DNA of 44,894 bases from a virus: the IMG/VR virus record IMGVR_UViG_3300043464_002495, positions 1 through 44,894 of that record. One strand, 5' to 3'. The translations under genes were made by a program, and so were the position numbers. Positions 37,941 through 44,567 of the stretch are shown piece by piece. Position 1 is the first letter of the stretch, and each line of letters opens with the position of its first letter. Below the pieces are notes generated by a model, which was not told the DNA's origin, made no database searches, and worked only from the letters and a program-made list of their open reading frames with translations.

Positions 37941-38504
37941 ATGAAAAAATTAATAACTATTTTGATGGTTTTGATGTCCACAATCATATTTGGTCAATCA
38001 ACAACTAACCCTGACACAGTTTGTTATCAAACAGCAGGTTCAACCTATTCAGTCCCATCACTTGGTGCCGGATATACATATACTTGGGCAGTTTCTTCCC
38101 CAGGTGTTTTAGTGTCAGGACAAGGAACAAATGCTATTAATGTAGATTGGTCTACGGCATCACCTGGACTTATAACAAACGGTATTACTGTATATGCAAC
38201 AAATGCATCAGGATGTCAATCAACACCAATAACACTTAATGTATTCATATTACAAGTTGTTCCTACAATTACTGCTCTTGGCCCATTCTGTACTACGGAA
38301 TCTTGTGTTACTCTAACAGGGACACCAACAGGTGGCACATGGTCAGGACCTGGTGTTTCAGGAAATCAATTCTGTCCTGTGAATGCTAATATTGGATCAA
38401 ATACAATTACATATACCGTAACTCAAGGTGGTTGTACATTCTCTACAACAACATCTGTAACCGTTAACTCACAACCTGTATTATCTCCAATCCAACATAA
38501 TTAA
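37941..38504 (+). CDS. Secreted Ig-like repeat protein, 187 aa
   Basis: Signal peptide MKKLITILMVLMSTIIFGQ, then a PKD/Ig-like domain (YTWAVSSPGVLVSGQGTNAI) and the repeat GGTWSGPGVSGNQFCPVNAN that is shared with the upstream gene. It begins one base after the upstream stop and overlaps the next start (TAATG). It ends without a sorting domain. The operon looks like one large adhesin cut into three separately exported pieces. Confidence 0.7.
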   Translation: MKKLITILMVLMSTIIFGQSTTNPDTVCYQTAGSTYSVPSLGAGYTYTWAVSSPGVLVSGQGTNAINVDWSTASPGLITNGITVYATNASGCQSTPITLNVFILQVVPTITALGPFCTTESCVTLTGTPTGGTWSGPGVSGNQFCPVNANIGSNTITYTVTQGGCTFSTTTSVTVNSQPVLSPIQHN

Positions 38505-39067
38505 TGAGGCTTTGGTGGTTCATATTATTTTTATCATCGTTTGTTTTTTCACAACAAGAAATAGAAATTTGTGGTGAGGAAAATGTTTCGTTTACTTATT
38601 CTACTTTATCAACAGAACCAGGTAATAATGAATGGGAAGTTAATGGTCAATATTTTTATAGTGAAAGTTTAAATATGTCTTGGAGTGACACGGGGACTTA
38701 TGTAATTAATGTTATTAGATATAATGATGGATGTCCATCTTTACCTCAAACACTAACTGTTAAGGTAACAAAGTGTGAAGACCCGATATATTGGGTACCA
38801 AATGCTTTTACACCTGATGGTGATGATTATAACCAATCATTTACACCAATATTTACTTCGGGTGTTGATCCATATGACTATCATTTAATGGTTTTTAATA
38901 GATGGGGTGAGTTGTTATTTGAAAGTTACGACATGACAAAGGGATGGAATGGTAAGTATGGTGGTATTTCTTGCCAAGATGGAGTTTACACTTGGAAGAT
39001 TGAGTTTAAAGTTTTAAAAAATGACGAACACATAATGAAGTTTGGTCATGTCGTATTAGTTAAATAA
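38504..39067 (+). CDS. Secreted protein with CHU_C / T9SS type B sorting domain, 187 aa
   Basis: Signal peptide MRLWWFILFLSSFVFSQ, an Ig-like domain, then VPNAFTPDGDDYNQSFTPIF, YHLMVFNRWGELLFES, GWNGKYGG and DGVYTWKIEFKV with a final GHVVLVK. This is the gliding-motility-associated C-terminal domain (CHU_C, type B signal of the type IX secretion system), complete to its end. In flavobacteria it sends SprB-like adhesins to the surface. On a phage it suggests use of the host T9SS to display a product, or a borrowed virion adhesin domain. Confidence 0.8.
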   Translation: MRLWWFILFLSSFVFSQQEIEICGEENVSFTYSTLSTEPGNNEWEVNGQYFYSESLNMSWSDTGTYVINVIRYNDGCPSLPQTLTVKVTKCEDPIYWVPNAFTPDGDDYNQSFTPIFTSGVDPYDYHLMVFNRWGELLFESYDMTKGWNGKYGGISCQDGVYTWKIEFKVLKNDEHIMKFGHVVLVK

Positions 39068-39071
39068 AAAG

Positions 39072-39437
39072 ATGAAAGTAATGTTGATTGATATTGATGG
39101 TACAATTTGTGATGATATAAAAAATGAAGATTCACATCTTTATTCTGAGGCAAAAATAATTAGTGGTTCTTTGGAACAAATTAATAAATGGTATGAAGAA
39201 GGTAATATTATAACTTTTTTTACCGCTAGAGAAAACAAAGATAGAGTAGTTACCGAAAATTGGTTAAGGGAGAATGGTTTTAAATATCACGGTCTAGTAA
39301 TGGATAAACCAAGGTGTCTAAATAATGAAGACGAATATGTTTGGATTGATAATCGTAAGGTTAGGGGTGTAACATATTTAGGTGTTTGGTCTGATTTAAT
39401 TGAAGTAGAAAAAAAGATATTAGCTTTTAAAGATTAA
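39072..39437 (+). CDS. Small HAD-family phosphatase-like protein, 121 aa
   Basis: Motif I MLIDIDGTICDD (D-x-D-G-T), motif II ITFFTARENKDR and the late acidic motif VWIDNRKV fit a minimal HAD fold of the type often annotated as polynucleotide kinase C-terminal or phosphoheptose-related phosphatase in phages. It is four bases after the CHU_C gene, so in the same operon. Substrate unknown. Confidence 0.75.
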   Translation: MKVMLIDIDGTICDDIKNEDSHLYSEAKIISGSLEQINKWYEEGNIITFFTARENKDRVVTENWLRENGFKYHGLVMDKPRCLNNEDEYVWIDNRKVRGVTYLGVWSDLIEVEKKILAFKD

Positions 39438-39441
39438 TTTT

Positions 39442-39825
39442 TTAAAGATCAAAAAAATCTCTACCATTAATTCTTTCTGGGTTTTGGAAATCATTTGGTT
39501 TTCTTTCTGATATGTACCAATCGATATTTTCGTAAAATTCATTAATCATCTGATTGTGTGCATGTGTATCAGCCCAATTAGTACCACCATATGCAACATA
39601 ACCAGTTAAACTAATTAATAAATGGTGTATGTAACTAAAATCGATTTTTAGACCTTCAATATCCACATTCTTATCATAGAGTTGGATTAATTCTTTGACC
39701 TTATCAAATTCTTTATAATGAATCAATGGTTCAAATATTATTACCTTATTTAATAATGTAGGTTTAATCTTTTCAGCCCACTCAAAACCTTGTATTTCTT
39801 CTTTTATGATTTTTTTGATCCCCAT
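39442..39825 (-). CDS. Leader-bearing hypothetical protein, 127 aa
   Basis: The ATG at 39825 gives MGIKKIIKEEIQGFEWAEKI: short leader (KIIKE|E) then acidic/Trp. The body contains HHLLISLTGYVAYGGTNWAD and TAT-rich helices with no recognised domain. Convergent with the HAD gene. A late-type AATATTTAATTG sits upstream. Confidence 0.7.
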   Translation of the reverse strand: MGIKKIIKEEIQGFEWAEKIKPTLLNKVIIFEPLIHYKEFDKVKELIQLYDKNVDIEGLKIDFSYIHHLLISLTGYVAYGGTNWADTHAHNQMINEFYENIDWYISERKPNDFQNPERINGRDFFDL

Positions 39826-39863
39826 ATACAATTAAATATTAACATAAACGGTAAAACTTAGTG

Positions 39864-39941
39864 AGGACAGGGAGGGATTCGAACCCCCGAATAAATAACT
39901 GGTTTGCAATCAGCCCCCTTAAACCACTCGGGCACCTGTCC
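39864..39941 (-). tRNA. tRNA-Cys (anticodon GCA)
   Basis: Acceptor GGACAGG/CCTGTCC, D arm with GAGTGGTTTAAGG, anticodon loop TTGCAAA on stem GCTG/CAGT with an A-C mismatch at the loop, and T arm GGGGGTTCGAATCCCTC. The D arm looks Ser/Leu-like, so identity is slightly uncertain. Confidence 0.8.
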
Positions 39942-39953
39942 TTATGTTATTTG

Positions 39954-40027
39954 TACACCCTGATGGATTCAAACCACCAACCCCAACGGCCGTAACGTTG
40001 TGCTCTATTCAATTGAGCTAAGAGTGT
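39954..40027 (-). tRNA. tRNA-Arg (anticodon ACG)
   Basis: Acceptor ACACTCT/AGGGTGT with A73, D arm TTAGCTCAATTGAATAGAGC, anticodon arm CAACG-TTACGGC-CGTTG, and T arm GGTGGTTTGAATCCATC (T loop TTTGAAT). An ACG anticodon needs adenosine-to-inosine editing by the host enzyme. Confidence 0.85.
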
Positions 40028-40079
40028 GTTTAGGTACATAGACACAGAGAATGCCGACCACGCTCCTGGTTCTCTCACC
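40028..40079 (-). other. Hairpin spacer downstream of endonuclease gene
   Basis: GGTAC/GTACC arms enclose an AGAGAA ... TTCTCT hairpin. It lies between the endonuclease stop and tRNA-Arg, and may be a processing or terminator-like element. Confidence 0.4.
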
Positions 40080-40766
40080 TTAGTCCGACGTACCTTTGTT
40101 TTTATACAAAATTTCAATACAATTGTTTTCTATTTTTATTAGGTCTTCCTCAAAAATCATTTTAATTTTAATATTATTAAAATTCTCAACCAAACTCATT
40201 TTTAACCTATCTTTTTTAGAAAAGTATCCCTTTACTTCAAGGTATATGTCTTGTTTGGGTAAATAAAAATCTGGTGAGTATGTCTTTATCTGTCCGTTTA
40301 AATCATATTCTAAGTATTTCTTTCTCACCCATAAAATGTTTAATTCATTCATTTTTTCAGCTAACCTAAGTTCCCATGTACCTCTAACAATAAACTCATC
40401 ACCTAACACATTTTTAATTTTATACCACTTAATGTGTTTAAATCCACCACCACCCATCTCTTCTAAAAATTTAGAACGTGCTTTTGATAACTTTTGTTTA
40501 GTTATAACACTAAGTTTAACTCCATTTCTGTCTGGCACATTTTTCCTCCACTCATCTGGTATTTTTAAACCCAATTTATAATGTTTATCATATTGATTTA
40601 TGAAATCTTTTTTTATCTCACCATCTTTTACTTTTTTATTATAGTCAATAAAATTACTTTTATGGATCTTTCTTTTAGGATTTAGTTTACACCCATTTTG
40701 GTGTTTAACTAGGCTACCCCTATTATTAATCTCTTTACCACAAAATTCACATAAATTATTTTTCAT
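40080..40766 (-). CDS. Zinc-finger plus PD-(D/E)XK endonuclease, homing type, 228 aa
   Basis: An N-terminal zinc knuckle (CEFCGKEINNRGSLVKHQNGC) is followed by a basic linker and a nuclease core: GTWELRLAEKMNEL, then YSPDFYLPKQDIYLEVKGYF, which provides PD ... E-x-K. The arrangement fits free-standing phage homing endonucleases. It lies inside the tRNA group 39864-41191, a common target of such elements. The start is the ATG at 40766, directly downstream of the D-armless tRNA-like element. Confidence 0.75.
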   Translation of the reverse strand: MKNNLCEFCGKEINNRGSLVKHQNGCKLNPKRKIHKSNFIDYNKKVKDGEIKKDFINQYDKHYKLGLKIPDEWRKNVPDRNGVKLSVITKQKLSKARSKFLEEMGGGGFKHIKWYKIKNVLGDEFIVRGTWELRLAEKMNELNILWVRKKYLEYDLNGQIKTYSPDFYLPKQDIYLEVKGYFSKKDRLKMSLVENFNNIKIKMIFEEDLIKIENNCIEILYKNKGTSD

Positions 40767-40807
40767 AACATATAGACGTAATTTATGGAGTTTCGTTGTC
40801 TAACCAG

Positions 40808-40884
40808 TACTCCTGGAGGGACTTGAACCCTCGTGTGACCAACTACCCTTTCAACAAGATATAAGCTTGAGGGGATACAGGAGT
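40808..40884 (-). tRNA. D-arm-less tRNA-like element, anticodon TAT (Ile?)
   Basis: Acceptor ACTCCTG/CAGGAGT with A73 and T arm GAGGGTTCAAGTCCCTC are perfect, and total length is 77 nt. The anticodon arm CAAG-CTTATAT-CTTG begins only some seven nt after position 9, so there is no room for a D arm; instead CCC and GGG extend the anticodon stem, and a GTTGGT-like segment lies in the variable region. Either a real unusual tRNA or a rearranged gene. Confidence 0.5.
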
Positions 40885-40920
40885 ATGTAGGGGGATTATA
40901 ACCAACTGAGCTACATCCCC
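40885..40920 (-). pseudogene. 5' half of a tRNA
   Basis: GGGGATGTAGCTCAGTTGGT then TATAAT is a typical tRNA 5' half (acceptor strand plus D arm), but it breaks off and abuts the D-armless tRNA-like element. Remnant of recombination between tRNA genes. Confidence 0.5.
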
Positions 40921-41117
40921 AAGATAAGGAAAGGGGAAGATGGTTGCGTGGACATCCCCTTTTATGATTGGCTTTACTTAGGTGTATATCTCCCAACTCC
41001 GATAACATCAACCGATATACACTCTCATGTTATGGATGTTATCATTCCCCAATCAACCTTTGCGACTTCGACGAAGTCATTAATTGTACCAATAAATCAA
41101 AGAACTCTTTCTTTTTG

Positions 41118-41191
41118 TCGGTGTGACAGGGTTCGAACCTGTGATCTTCTCGATATCAGCGAGATGCCTTAACCAACTTGGCCACACACCG
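41118..41191 (-). tRNA. tRNA-Ile (anticodon GAT)
   Basis: Acceptor CGGTGTG/CACACCG with A73, D arm GGCCAAGTTGGTTAAGGC, anticodon arm TCTCG-CTGATAT-CGAGA, and T arm ACAGGTTCGAACCCTGT. Full cloverleaf, no encoded CCA. Confidence 0.92.
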
Positions 41192-41201
41192 TGTTAAAAT
41201 A

Positions 41202-41233
41202 AAAAACCCGACTCTTTTTTTGGAATCGGGTTT
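41202..41233 (-). terminator. Intrinsic terminator
   Basis: The minus strand reads AACCCGATTCC ... GAGTCGGGTT followed by T5, after the 35-aa ORF and before tRNA-Ile. Confidence 0.7.
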
Positions 41234-41259
41234 GTTATATCTTTTTATGTTTTTTTTAG

Positions 41260-41367
41260 TTATCCTTCACAGACACTATCTAAATATAACATACCCTTAC
41301 CATCACTAATAAAACACGGCTGATACCACTGATTACGATTACTGATATGTATGTTATTTGTTCTCAT
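41260..41367 (-). CDS. Small protein, 35 aa
   Basis: The frame MRTNNIHISNRNQWYQPCFI ends in GKGMLYLDSVCEG. It has its own host-type promoter 30 nt upstream and a terminator downstream, which together argue for a real monocistronic micro-gene. Function unknown. Confidence 0.6.
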   Translation of the reverse strand: MRTNNIHISNRNQWYQPCFISDGKGMLYLDSVCEG

Positions 41368-41396
41368 TGTTTTTCTGTTATTAATTAAATATGTTA

Positions 41397-41404
41397 CAAA
41401 TATA
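41397..41404 (-). promoter_or_regulatory. Host-type -7 element TATATTTG
   Basis: The minus strand reads ATTATATTTGTAACAT upstream of the 35-aa gene. Confidence 0.65.
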
Positions 41405-41427
41405 ATAAAAGTTTTTTAAATGCCAAA

Positions 41428-41643
41428 TTACTCTTCAAAATTTATGTGTGTGAATAGTTCTTTTGCTGCCTGAATCGGGAATTTAGACCCATACTGAGAT
41501 ATAAACATCACATCTTCCATCTCACTGTTTCCGTCTTGACAAGTTCCAATGTAAGCCTTATATCCATCGTATTCATCATAAACTAAAACAACACCAATAG
41601 AATCTCTACTCGTGAACCATGTGTAATCTACTATTCCCATCAT
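41428..41643 (-). CDS. Hypothetical protein, 71 aa
   Basis: A compact acidic protein (MMGIVDYTWFTSRDSIGVVL ... SQYGSKFPIQAAKELF) with a beta-beta-alpha look. It has a host-type promoter (TATCTTTG, 41660-41667) 16 nt upstream. Family unknown. Confidence 0.65.
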   Translation of the reverse strand: MMGIVDYTWFTSRDSIGVVLVYDEYDGYKAYIGTCQDGNSEMEDVMFISQYGSKFPIQAAKELFTHINFEE

Positions 41644-41744
41644 CTTGTAATTCTTTCTACAAAGATAGGGGATTTATTTTGATTTATAACGATTTTTTGT
41701 TGTAATAATCGAAATAATCTTTTCTGTCTTTTAAAACCGTAAAA

Positions 41745-41828
41745 ATGACAAAAGATAAAGAAAATACTGTTAAAAATATTGTTGCTATCATACAACAATA
41801 TATACACATAAAGGGGTATAAAAGTTAG
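41745..41828 (+). CDS. Possible micro-ORF, 27 aa
   Basis: MTKDKENTVKNIVAIIQQYI then HIKGYKS is a helical, basic peptide on the plus strand between two minus-strand genes. No promoter or family support; coding status doubtful. Confidence 0.3.
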   Translation: MTKDKENTVKNIVAIIQQYIHIKGYKS

Positions 41829-41849
41829 ATTTTGAATATTATCAAATTG

Positions 41850-42905
41850 TTAATAATATTTTAAGACTTTTTCTAATTTATCTAAACTAGTATATAATGC
41901 ATAATCTTTATTAAATGTAATATCATCACCCAACCATTCCTCAATCACATCTTCATCAACATCATAACCCCAATAACCGAATGATAAACCATCGGGATAA
42001 TCTTTTTCAACAAAAAAGGAAACAGCAATTACTTCATCAAACCCATCACCCTCATAACCATCAATTTCTAATTCATCCCTTCTAAGTTCTAAACCTTGAT
42101 GAACATGATACCATCCACCTCTTCCATTAAAATCTTTTGGGTTGATTTTATTTATTAAATTAGCTAACCTGTCTATTTCATTATGGTCTTTTAAATAAAC
42201 CACACCTTGTGGGAGTCCTTTGTAATTTGGTGCCTCCCCTGTATTTTCTATCCAATCAAAAGGATTTTTATCATCTAATAAATCCTCTTCTTCTTTAACA
42301 GTTTCTTCACCACCACTAGTGTCTGATGAAGTGGTTGATCCACCACCAGAACCTTGTTTCCAATAACTTCTTTCAGGGTTATTTTCCCAACCAGAGTCTT
42401 TACTATTAAAATAATTATCATTACCCCAATGAACAGAATTTTTATCCCAATTAGAATCGTTTTCATCTGTCCACCCTGAACCCTCCTTTATATTTTTTTT
42501 ACTAGTAACGTTTATATATTCAAGAACTTCACCACCATCAATATAAATACTATTATAATTATTTGAGTCCTCGTCAAATTTTTCTGTCATAAAACAAATA
42601 TAATTTTCTTCTGGAAAATAATCATTATCCTCATTACCACAATGGATAATTACTCCATTATAAAATCCAGTTCTATCAAATTGTATTGCTGTGTTAGATA
42701 ACCTATTATAATTAGGTACTGTTTTTTTAATATAATCAAAGATTATTTTGTGTTCATCAGCATCTAGCATGGAAATGTCAACCCAGTATTCATGTTTACC
42801 ATCAAATGTGAAGTCCCAGTTTTTAAAGGTAGGTTCTGTTTCATCAAACCAATTACCAAACTCCTCAAAACTTTCTTTTAATATTTTTCTAATCCTATCT
42901 CGCAT
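41850..42905 (-). CDS. Leader-bearing acidic protein, 351 aa
   Basis: Start MRDRIRKILKESFEEFGNWF: leader (ILKE|S), acidic residues, Trp. The protein is very acidic throughout, with a disordered Gly/Ser linker (GSGGGSTTSSDTSGGEETVK, about 190-210) between two globular parts; the second begins NPFDWIENTGEAPNYKG and ends acidic (GDDITFNKDYALYTSLDKLE). Two modules joined by a linker again suggest a fused cargo. The start overlaps the upstream gene by 28 nt. Confidence 0.7.
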   Translation of the reverse strand: MRDRIRKILKESFEEFGNWFDETEPTFKNWDFTFDGKHEYWVDISMLDADEHKIIFDYIKKTVPNYNRLSNTAIQFDRTGFYNGVIIHCGNEDNDYFPEENYICFMTEKFDEDSNNYNSIYIDGGEVLEYINVTSKKNIKEGSGWTDENDSNWDKNSVHWGNDNYFNSKDSGWENNPERSYWKQGSGGGSTTSSDTSGGEETVKEEEDLLDDKNPFDWIENTGEAPNYKGLPQGVVYLKDHNEIDRLANLINKINPKDFNGRGGWYHVHQGLELRRDELEIDGYEGDGFDEVIAVSFFVEKDYPDGLSFGYWGYDVDEDVIEEWLGDDITFNKDYALYTSLDKLEKVLKYY

Positions 42906-43198
42906 TTCCGCTGACTTTCATCATTTTCGTCACCACTTTTCTTATTTTTTTTACGAACAATTAATTTCATTAAATTAACCATTTTAGTAAAATAAATAAA
43001 TTCTGCTGATTCAGAATTTATATTATAAGTTTTATTAAAGTGATTTATTAGTTTGACAGAATTAACCAAATCTTCTCTGTTTTTAGCTGAAAGAAGCAAA
43101 ATTCTTACCCTTTCAAAAGCATTTTCTTTTGTTTCAATATTTTGAGTTTTTAAAAAGGCTAAAGACAATAACATTTTTTTAAATGAATTTTCTTGCAT
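42878..43198 (-). CDS. Hypothetical helical basic protein, 106 aa
   Basis: A helical protein (MQENSFKKMLLSLAFLKTQN ... LMKLIVRKKNKKSG) with no recognised domain. The first residues do not match the leader consensus. A late-type ATATATTTATTAC sits upstream. It is translationally coupled to the acidic leader gene that follows. Confidence 0.6.
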   Translation of the reverse strand: MQENSFKKMLLSLAFLKTQNIETKENAFERVRILLLSAKNREDLVNSVKLINHFNKTYNINSESAEFIYFTKMVNLMKLIVRKKNKKSGDENDESQRKCEIGLEKY

Positions 43199-43235
43199 GT
43201 CAAACTTATTTAGTAATAAATATATGCAAAAATAA

Positions 43236-43646
43236 TTAAATAAATTTATGTGGCAATATTTCTGTTTTAAAACCTATGGAACTTTCAAAAATGTTTTCAA
43301 GACTCCATGAACCGTCATGGTATACATTTGGGTATTCTGTATTTTCATATTGAAAATCAAAGTAAAATAATTGTCCTGTGGGTTGTACTAAAGGTTGTAC
43401 GGATACTAGATCTTGGTTAAGGTTATTAATAATTTGTCTATCAATATTTCTAGTGAGTTCTTCAGATAATAATCTTGTTAATTCAGCTTCCACATCTATT
43501 CCATGAAAAGCTTGTAAATCTTGAGCTAATTCAGGTGTCCATGTTGTACGTAACCTTCTTGTGACCCCACCAAAATTAAAAGAGGTTACATCAAAATTTA
43601 ATGAATTATCAAAATTAAATTTACGTATTTTATGTAATGGGTTCAC
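43236..43646 (-). CDS. Mini capsid-like protein made of rearranged gp23 motifs, 136 aa
   Basis: Residues 28-76, TRRLRTTWTPELAQDLQAFH GIDVEAELTRLLSEELT and R-x-I-I-N, match the T4 gp23 block S-R-x-L-K-x-x-Y-S-x-E-L-A-Q-D-L-R-A-V-H-G. Then VQPLVQPTGQLFYFDFQYE matches gp23's earlier block GVQPMNSPTGQVFAL. The end SSIGFKTEILPHKF resembles gp23's C-terminal MGFKTRYG. In gp23 the QP-PTGQ block precedes ELAQDL; here the order is reversed, and the whole is a quarter of gp23's length. It starts with GTG two bases after the upstream stop. It may be an accessory head protein or a remnant. Confidence 0.6.
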   Translation of the reverse strand: MNPLHKIRKFNFDNSLNFDVTSFNFGGVTRRLRTTWTPELAQDLQAFHGIDVEAELTRLLSEELTRNIDRQIINNLNQDLVSVQPLVQPTGQLFYFDFQYENTEYPNVYHDGSWSLENIFESSIGFKTEILPHKFI

Positions 43647-43648
43647 TA

Positions 43649-44551
43649 TTATTTAATCAAATTACCGTCCTTGTCAATCTTGGTTTTACCTCCTTTATGG
43701 TCAAACATGATAATACCATTATCAGTAGGAGCGACCAAAAAGTCAACCTTTTTATATTTCCAAGAACTTAAATCTGATTTAGCCTGATTTTCTTTAGTTT
43801 TAACTTGTATCGTGGTTGTTTTACCACCATCACTCATAATTAAATCAGTACCAAATAACATATCAATAAAATCACCATCACCACCTTGATAAAGTGTTTT
43901 CATCCCGTGCTTTTCTAAGATATCTCTAACATCATTTTCGGCTTGTTCACCTATTTGTGACCTGAAGGTAGTGTTTCTAACAAAACTTCTATATTCACTA
44001 ATGTCTATATATTTGTCTAAGACTTTTTCTAATTTATCTTTTATAGACGATAAATAATTTTTAACACCCAAAACATCTTTTGTATTTAACTTTTGAACCA
44101 TATTACCTCTTTTTAAAAGTTCGGTTAGTAGTTCAGCTAAATCAGCATAATTTGTATTTAATTTATTTATATAATCAAACTTACCTTTGGAATCAAATAC
44201 TCTATTAACAGATTTTAATACTTTATTTTCATAATAACCACCATCTTCCGATATGTAATCATACCCACCTGATTGGTTATATTTTTTAGTATCGTAAAGT
44301 AATTTTAAAGGTCCTTGATATTTTTGGTTAACGTCTTTTAACTCCATCATTTGATTTAATTTAGAATTAATGATATTTTTTAATCCTAAACCAGAATCAT
44401 CATATAAAAAAGTTTTTAAACTCCCTATTTTATGACATAATTCATTCTCATCTTTATCTGTAAAATGGGAGCAAGGTTTGTATTTTGTACGTTGGTCGCC
44501 AAATAAATTTAATTGTTCTTCCTTTAATATTTTTTTTATTGTTTCTTTCAT
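43649..44551 (-). CDS. Leader-bearing PD-(D/E)XK nuclease-like protein, 300 aa
   Basis: The ATG at 44551 gives MKETIKKILKEEQLNLFGDQ: leader (ILKE|E), then an unrelated body. The helical N-terminal 190 residues are followed by GEQAENDVRDILEKHG, DFIDMLFGTDLIMSD and TTTIQVKTKEN: the E, D and Q-x-K order of the restriction-endonuclease fold. A nuclease packaged and injected with the genome could attack the host chromosome or rival phages, or process DNA; this is inference. A late-type element touches the start. Confidence 0.65.
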   Translation of the reverse strand: MKETIKKILKEEQLNLFGDQRTKYKPCSHFTDKDENELCHKIGSLKTFLYDDSGLGLKNIINSKLNQMMELKDVNQKYQGPLKLLYDTKKYNQSGGYDYISEDGGYYENKVLKSVNRVFDSKGKFDYINKLNTNYADLAELLTELLKRGNMVQKLNTKDVLGVKNYLSSIKDKLEKVLDKYIDISEYRSFVRNTTFRSQIGEQAENDVRDILEKHGMKTLYQGGDGDFIDMLFGTDLIMSDGGKTTTIQVKTKENQAKSDLSSWKYKKVDFLVAPTDNGIIMFDHKGGKTKIDKDGNLIK

Positions 44552-44557
44552 CACAAC

Positions 44558-44566
44558 AATAAATAT
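44558..44566 (-). promoter_or_regulatory. ATATTTATTG element (candidate late promoter)
   Basis: The minus strand reads AAGATATTTATTGTTGTGATG before the packaged nuclease gene. Confidence 0.4.
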
Positions 44567-44567
44567 C

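Noticed and set aside
40763-41011. 82-codon open frame on the minus strand
   Set aside because: It covers the tRNA remnant and the D-armless tRNA-like element; no promoter or family support.
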